Shown here: piece by piece, positions 59,083 to 64,000 of the stretch
How the letters are laid out: every line of letters begins with the position of its first letter
Numbering within the stretch: the first letter of the stretch is position 1
NCBI RefSeq assembly: GCF_002095535.1
Contig: NZ_MLJI01000001.1
Span: 2,717,832 to 2,781,831 of the forward strand
Direction of reading: 5' to 3'
From: Pantoea cypripedii
Lineage (GTDB): Bacteria > Pseudomonadota > Gammaproteobacteria > Enterobacterales > Enterobacteriaceae
DNA length: 64,000 nt
Translations under genes and position numbers: made by a program
The notes under the pieces: model-generated
What the model saw: the letters and a program-made list of their open reading frames with translations, nothing else
Told to the model about the DNA's origin: nothing
The model's database searches: none

Positions 59083-61260
59083 TTAGCTTTTGGTTTCTTT
59101 GCCGTATTCGTAGTTGTAGTAGTCGTAGCCATAACCGTAGACATTCGACGCTTTACGCACCACGGCGTTGAGGATGACGCCTTTGATCTCAATACCGTTC
59201 TGGGCAAAGCGACGGTAACTGACATCCAGCTCTTTGGTAGTGTTGGTCTCAAAACGCGCCACCATCAGAGACGTTCCGGCCAGCTTACCGATAATGGAAG
59301 CGTCGGTAACGGCCAGGATCGGTGGGGTATCAATCAACACCAGGTCATAGTTTTTACCCGCCCAATCCAGCAACTCGCTCATGCGGCGATGCATCAGCAG
59401 CTCCGATGGGTTAGGTGGCACCTGACCACGCGGCAGGAAATCAAAACCGTAAGCACCTTTCTGAATCATGGTCGGAGAGAACTCGCTCTTGCCGGACAAC
59501 ACGTTAGACAGGCCAACTTTGTTTTCCGCCCCCAGCAGTTCGTGGGTATAGCCGCGACGCATATCACCATCGATGAACAACACGCGTTGACCCGCTTTCG
59601 ATACCAACGTTGCCAGGTTGGCACAGATAAAGGTTTTACCAATACCCGGGCTGGCACCGGTGATCATCAGAATGTTGTTCTTCGCTTCCATCATCGCGAA
59701 GTGCAGGCTGGTACGCAGGCTACGAATCGCTTCGATGGAGAGGTCAGTCGGGTTGCCCAACGCCAGCAGCGTATTGTGGGGGTCACTTTTCTCTTTGTGT
59801 CCACGCCGCGCCAGTGCTTCGGTATCCTTCTTACGCTGCCAGTCAGACAACGGCACGCTGGCATAAACGTTCATGCCCAGCTCTTCCAGCTGCTCCGGGT
59901 TTTCAATACCGTGATGGAACACCGCTTTCAGCAGAACAATGCCGACGGACAACACCAGACCCAGAATCAGGCTGGCGGCAATGATCAGCAATTTCTTCGG
60001 CGCGACTGGTGAGCCAGCGGTTTCTGCCGGGTCAATGATGCGCACATCACCAACGGTACTGGCTTTACTGATACCCAGCTCCTGCTGACGATTCAGCAGT
60101 TGCATGTAGATCTCCTGCCCTGCCTGCACGTCACGCGTCAGACGCAAAATCTCCTGCTGGGTCGCTGGCATCTGGGCAATTTTCTTGTTCAGATTGGCCT
60201 GCTCGTCTTCCAGCGTTTTGCGTTTTTCCAGCAGCGCGCGGTAAGTCGGGTGATCTTTGGTATACAGCTGCGACACTTCAGCTTCGCGGAAAGTCAGCTC
60301 GTTCAGCTGGCTCTGTACGCTGACGGAAGAATCCAGCGCCGATTTCGCTTCCAGTGACATATCTACCGATTCGTTCTCACGACGATAGGCATTCAGCTTG
60401 TCTTCCGCTTCATTCAGGTTATCGCGCACCATTGGCAGCTGATTGCGCAGGAAATCAAGGCTTTTCGCTGCCTGTTCCGATTTGCGCTCAACGTTCTGCA
60501 GCAGATAGTTGTTAACGATCTGATTCAGTACGCGACTGGCCTGATCCGGATCTTCGTGCTGGTATTCCAGACCCAGCACACCGGTGTCTTTCGCTTTATC
60601 AGCGACGGTCAGATTGCCCAGCACCGCTTTGATCGCCTGCAGATCGCTCAGCTTGGTGACATCAAAGCTGGTGCCGGCATCCGCTTCAATACCGCTCACC
60701 AGCATGGTGACTTCACCGTGCTGCTCCAGCTGACCTACGCGACCTTTAAACAGCTCGTCCCCATTACTGGTTACGGTGTAGGTCTGCGGACCGGTCACTT
60801 CCAGCTGCACGGTGCGTTTGTCGATTGAACGCGGGATTTCCAGACGCGTGATCGCGATCTGTGCCGGTTTGTTGCCCATCAGGCGCGACAGACCTTTACC
60901 GATGATCGGGAAATAGTTCTGCTGCACCACGGTATCCAGACCGAGATCGTCCACCGTTTTACCGATGACCATGCGCGATTCAAGAATCTGAATCTCGGTA
61001 TCGGAAGCCGGTGTTGACGGCAGGATATCCTGCAGATCGTTCAGCACCGAGTTGGTGTTCTTCTGCTCGACCTGCACCATGGCATCCGCGCTATAGATCG
61101 GCGTGGCAAACAGTGTGTAGAGAGTCCCCACCAACATGAAGAAGGCGGTAACGGCAACAATGACCCACCGATGGTCAATGAGTTGTCCCACAAGATGCGC
61201 CAGATCCCATCCATTCGAATCCTCTTTCGGCGCTGTCATAACCTTGTTTTTTATATTCAT
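59083..61260 (-). CDS. wzc: EPS tyrosine autokinase and chain-length regulator (Wzc/AmsA)
   Basis: 725 residues. The Wzz-like part has membrane segments near 33-53 (WVIVAVTAFFMLVGTLYTLF) and about 425-445 (LIIAASLILGLVLSVGIVLL), with a periplasmic coiled coil between. The C-terminal cytoplasmic BY-kinase (about 520-725) has Walker A GASPGIGKT, Walker A' VLFIDGDMRRG and Walker B LVLIDTPPI. It ends in a tyrosine cluster (VYGYGYDYYNYEYG) for autophosphorylation. Cycling of phosphorylation by Wzc and Wzb controls EPS polymer export. ATG 61260 is chosen over an upstream non-ATG codon. Confidence 0.96.
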   Translation of the reverse strand: MNIKNKVMTAPKEDSNGWDLAHLVGQLIDHRWVIVAVTAFFMLVGTLYTLFATPIYSADAMVQVEQKNTNSVLNDLQDILPSTPASDTEIQILESRMVIGKTVDDLGLDTVVQQNYFPIIGKGLSRLMGNKPAQIAITRLEIPRSIDKRTVQLEVTGPQTYTVTSNGDELFKGRVGQLEQHGEVTMLVSGIEADAGTSFDVTKLSDLQAIKAVLGNLTVADKAKDTGVLGLEYQHEDPDQASRVLNQIVNNYLLQNVERKSEQAAKSLDFLRNQLPMVRDNLNEAEDKLNAYRRENESVDMSLEAKSALDSSVSVQSQLNELTFREAEVSQLYTKDHPTYRALLEKRKTLEDEQANLNKKIAQMPATQQEILRLTRDVQAGQEIYMQLLNRQQELGISKASTVGDVRIIDPAETAGSPVAPKKLLIIAASLILGLVLSVGIVLLKAVFHHGIENPEQLEELGMNVYASVPLSDWQRKKDTEALARRGHKEKSDPHNTLLALGNPTDLSIEAIRSLRTSLHFAMMEAKNNILMITGASPGIGKTFICANLATLVSKAGQRVLFIDGDMRRGYTHELLGAENKVGLSNVLSGKSEFSPTMIQKGAYGFDFLPRGQVPPNPSELLMHRRMSELLDWAGKNYDLVLIDTPPILAVTDASIIGKLAGTSLMVARFETNTTKELDVSYRRFAQNGIEIKGVILNAVVRKASNVYGYGYDYYNYEYGKETKS

Positions 61261-61272
61261 GGATAATCCCAA

Positions 61273-61707
61273 CTATCGGCTTAGTACGTTGACCCATTTC
61301 TGGGTAGCGTGTTCCAGTAACCCGTAAACCTCTTCAAAGGCCTCACGGCTTTTTTTGTACGGATCCGCGATTTCCTGTTGGTTGAGCCAGTGCCCAAGCA
61401 GCATGGTCTTCCCGCGCGCGGCTGGATCGATCCGATTTACCTGCTCAACATGACGCTTTTCCATCACCAGAATCAGGTCATAGTCACGGCACATTTCAGC
61501 CGTTAACTGCTGAGCATGATGGCCTGCCAGTGACACGCCATGTCTGGCAGCCACATCACTGGCAGTCTGATCTGCCGGGGAGCCACGCAGAGCACCCAGC
61601 CCCGCAGACGCTACCCGGGTTTCAGGTAAAGCGCGTTTGAACAAACGCTCCCCGGTCGGGGAGCGGCAAATGTTGCCGACACAGACGACTAACACGGAGC
61701 TAATCAT
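61273..61707 (-). CDS. wzb: Low-molecular-weight protein tyrosine phosphatase (Wzb/AmsI)
   Basis: 144 residues. The P-loop VCVGNICRSPT gives the CX5R motif (Cys9, Arg15) near the N-terminus, and the general-acid Asp is in ADPYKKSREAF. It removes phosphate from the tyrosine tail of Wzc. It lies between wza and wzc with gaps of 9 and 12 bases. Confidence 0.97.
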   Translation of the reverse strand: MISSVLVVCVGNICRSPTGERLFKRALPETRVASAGLGALRGSPADQTASDVAARHGVSLAGHHAQQLTAEMCRDYDLILVMEKRHVEQVNRIDPAARGKTMLLGHWLNQQEIADPYKKSREAFEEVYGLLEHATQKWVNVLSR

Positions 61708-61716
61708 GGTTAAACC

Positions 61717-62856
61717 TTAGTTATCCCATGTATGGAAACGCAGAGCTGCGGAGCTTGCATCGTCGATACCTACGATGGTTGGCAGCAGCGCGGAAATAAC
61801 ACGGTTCCAGCGGGTGAGCGGAGTGGAGGTGACATACACGATGTCGTACGGCTCCAGTTGGAATTCAGTACCCATCACCATTGATGCGGCATCTTTGGTA
61901 TTCAACTGATAGATGTTGGCGATCTTGGTACGGTTGCTGCCACGAATAGGACGAATGACGAACACGCCGGTGGCATCTGCTGTGGTCTGATCCATGCCCT
62001 GAGCATTGCCCAGCGCTTCAGCCAGCGTCATGCCGCTGCGGTCCATTTTCAGCGTGGTTTGTTGCTTAACTTCACCCATAACGAAGATCTTCAGATCATC
62101 GTTACGTGGGACATACAGGATATCGCCCGGATACAGCAAGTGGTTCTGGCTCAGGTCGCCGTTTTGCATCAGCGCCTGCAACGAAATACGCTGTTCGCGG
62201 CCACCGTGCGTCAGCACCACGTTACGCCAGTCGGCATCCGCCGTCAGGCCACCTGCGGCGTTGACCGCATCCAGTACGGTAAGCGGTACGTTGGTGATCG
62301 CCTGCTGACCGGAGGTGGTGACCGAACCGCTGATATAGGTTTTTTGTGAACGGAAGGCTGCGACGTTCACATCCACCTGCGGGCTTTCGATGTACTGCGC
62401 CAGACGGCGCGCGATTTCGGCACGGATTTCCGTCACGGTTCGACCGGCAACACGCACCTTACCGATATAGGGATAGAAGATCGTACCATCCGCCTGCACC
62501 CAGTTACCGGTGTCGCTGGCACTGCGGTACTGACCCGCAGGGGTGGTCAATTCAGGGTGATCCCACACGGTGACGTTCAGTACATCACCAATGCCGACAC
62601 GATATTCATAGCTCTGAATTTCGTTCTGCAACGCCGGGTTGGCCTGCGCCACCAGCGGTTTCGGACGCATCTGCTCAACCAGACGCGGTGTTAAAGGAAA
62701 GACGTTAACGTATTTGTCGATGTCAAAATTGCTGTCCTGCTGCTCAATGACATCTTTTCCGCTAGTGGAAAGGCGCTGACCTGGCTCGATCGTGCACCCG
62801 GAGAGAATAGTGGCCGATACCAGTAACGGTATCATTTTAATTTTCATTGTAATCAT
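61717..62856 (-). CDS. wza: Outer-membrane EPS export lipoprotein (Wza/AmsH)
   Basis: 379 residues, the same as E. coli Wza. The signal peptide ends in the lipobox LSGC (Cys at about 21), then polysaccharide-export domain [31 protein letters not shown]-like repeats ([53 protein letters not shown]) and a C-terminal amphipathic helix ([15 protein letters not shown]) that forms the outer-membrane alpha-barrel. An octamer makes the export channel. ATG 62847 is an alternative start three codons in. Confidence 0.96.
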   Translation of the reverse strand: MITMKIKMIPLLVSATILSGCTIEPGQRLSTSGKDVIEQQDSNFDIDKYVNVFPLTPRLVEQMRPKPLVAQANPALQNEIQSYEYRVGIGDVLNVTVWDHPELTTPAGQYRSASDTGNWVQADGTIFYPYIGKVRVAGRTVTEIRAEIARRLAQYIESPQVDVNVAAFRSQKTYISGSVTTSGQQAITNVPLTVLDAVNAAGGLTADADWRNVVLTHGGREQRISLQALMQNGDLSQNHLLYPGDILYVPRNDDLKIFVMGEVKQQTTLKMDRSGMTLAEALGNAQGMDQTTADATGVFVIRPIRGSNRTKIANIYQLNTKDAASMVMGTEFQLEPYDIVYVTSTPLTRWNRVISALLPTIVGIDDASSAALRFHTWDN

Positions 62857-63010
62857 CTGGATCTTCGCTATCAGTTAATGATTGATAGAGGCGAAAACGC
62901 CGCTGTGTAAGCGTCTTGCAAAAATAAAGCCGACGGGTTAAACACCGAAACTGTGGGTCATTATCATTTGCTCCCTGGGTTTTATGTTGTCGCCGTGCCT
63001 TCGCTGTCTA

Positions 63011-64000
63011 TCAATAAGCTCCGTCGCGTTTCAGCACTACGCCAATCGTCTTAAACAAAATCGCGATGTCGTTCCACAGCGACCAGTTTTTGACATACCA
63101 CGAATCGAAATAGACGCGCGTTTCATAGTCAACGTCGTTACGACCGCTGACCTGCCACAATCCCGTCATGCCTGGTTTCGCCATCAGGTAATAATCGACA
63201 TCACCGGCATAACGGCAGAGTTCATCTTCGATAACCGGACGCGGTCCCACCAGGCTCATATCGCCACGGACCACGTTCCACAGTTGCGGTAACTCATCCA
63301 GACTGGTTTTACGGATAAAGTGACCGACTTTGGTAATGCGGGGATCGTTCTTCAATTTGAAATCTTTGTCCCACTCGGCGCGCGCCACCGGATCGCTACG
63401 CAACACCTCTTCCAGCACCTCTTTGGAGTTGATCACCATCGAGCGGAATTTGAGACATTTGAACTTGCGACCATTCATACCGACACGTTCATGGCCGTAT
63501 ATCGGGTTGCCACCGTCACGTCCCACCAGGAAACCCAGCACCAGTAATGCCGGTGACAGCGCAATGATGATGCTGAGCGCGCCAACAACATCGAAGACAC
63601 GTTTCAGACAACGCGACGTCCGCTTCGCCAGGTTGTTGTTAACTCGCAGGATCATCACTTCGTGGCTGAAGATATACGCCATATCGGTGCCGTAGAGCGG
63701 CACACCACGCAGCGTCGGGATAACGGAAACTGAGCGGCAGTTGTGCATAGCAAGCGTCTTCAGCCAGTTATCACGATGCTGGCTCTGCTCAAATTCCACC
63801 GCAACGATAAATTGCGTCTCAACGTTGGTGAGTTGCCACAATTCCTGCTCATTACGCAGCACCGGGACACCGGCAATACTGGCCTGTGGGCAACTGCCAT
63901 CCACATCGAAAAAAGCAATCACATCAAATCCCATCACTTCTTCGCTTTGCAGTGCCTGCCAGGCTTCCTGGGCATTTTTGTTGCTGCCGATGATGATGGT
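63011..64000 (-). CDS. amsG: Undecaprenyl-phosphate sugar phosphotransferase (AmsG/WceG), 3' part
   Basis: The last 329 codons of the initiating enzyme of EPS repeat-unit synthesis; the gene runs off the right edge, so its N-terminal membrane helices are not seen. The frame is open from base 64000 ([15 protein letters not shown]). The C-terminal catalytic domain is complete: [21 protein letters not shown] (membrane helix), [46 protein letters not shown] and [24 protein letters not shown] [14 protein letters not shown]. AmsG transfers galactose 1-phosphate to undecaprenyl phosphate. It precedes wza with a gap of about 150 bases. Confidence 0.95.
   Translation of the reverse strand, partial: TIIIGSNKNAQEAWQALQSEEVMGFDVIAFFDVDGSCPQASIAGVPVLRNEQELWQLTNVETQFIVAVEFEQSQHRDNWLKTLAMHNCRSVSVIPTLRGVPLYGTDMAYIFSHEVMILRVNNNLAKRTSRCLKRVFDVVGALSIIIALSPALLVLGFLVGRDGGNPIYGHERVGMNGRKFKCLKFRSMVINSKEVLEEVLRSDPVARAEWDKDFKLKNDPRITKVGHFIRKTSLDELPQLWNVVRGDMSLVGPRPVIEDELCRYAGDVDYYLMAKPGMTGLWQVSGRNDVDYETRVYFDSWYVKNWSLWNDIAILFKTIGVVLKRDGAY

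Noticed and set aside
58999..60012. A 337-codon open frame on the plus strand opposite wzc
   Set aside because: The wzc frame carries all BY-kinase motifs; the antisense frame has no recognisable domain.

Overview
The window is chromosomal DNA from a gamma-proteobacterium of the Erwiniaceae, most likely Pantoea or a close Erwinia relative. Gene order from tmaR through yeeA, sbmC, dacD, sbcB, plaP and yeeZ to hisL-hisGDCBHAFI follows the E. coli chromosome. The far right is an amylovoran/stewartan-type exopolysaccharide (EPS) cluster, which is typical of plant-associated Erwiniaceae. No integrase, IS element, tRNA gene or CRISPR array was seen.

Region 1 (1-4440): the 5' part of a second-copy-type elongation factor G outside its usual operon, a ketopantoate reductase-like gene, ydcF, a LacI orthologue without lac genes beside it, and tmaR, followed by an ERIC repeat. 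Region 2 (4723-17654): yeeA, sbmC, dacD, sbcB, plaP, then a partial putrescine-utilisation locus (puuA divergent from puuDRB), an orphan gtrAB pair and yeeZ. Region 3 (17763-25072): complete his promoter, leader peptide, attenuator and eight his genes. Region 4 (25086-27302): a toxin-first hipA-hipB pair whose last gene overlaps a yeaK tRNA-editing gene, preceded by palindromic operators.

Region 5 (27322-32021): an LPS-core-type pair resembling waaB and waaL, an orphan amino-acid binding protein and an M14-type deacylase. Region 6 (32056-49442): the galF-galE-...-gnd O-antigen locus, transcribed leftward. It has a JUMPstart/ops element, rfbBDAC (rfbB frameshifted as read), an ABC exporter (wzm, wzt), a 1347-residue methyltransferase/double-glycosyltransferase fusion, a 607-residue HAD-type protein and two GT2 enzymes. 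This is an ABC-transporter-dependent, probably rhamnose-containing O-antigen. WaaL of region 5 is a plausible ligase for it.

Region 7 (49733-64000): the EPS operon, transcribed leftward in the order amsG, wza, wzb, wzc, three glycosyltransferases, amsF, amsJ, amsK, wzx. The first gene is cut by the window edge. The operon carries an internal intrinsic terminator after wzc and shows no recognisable Wzy polymerase. AmsF has a phage-tailspike-like head-binding region behind a probable Tat signal.

All calls rest on reading the sequence and on remembered family features. No database search was run.
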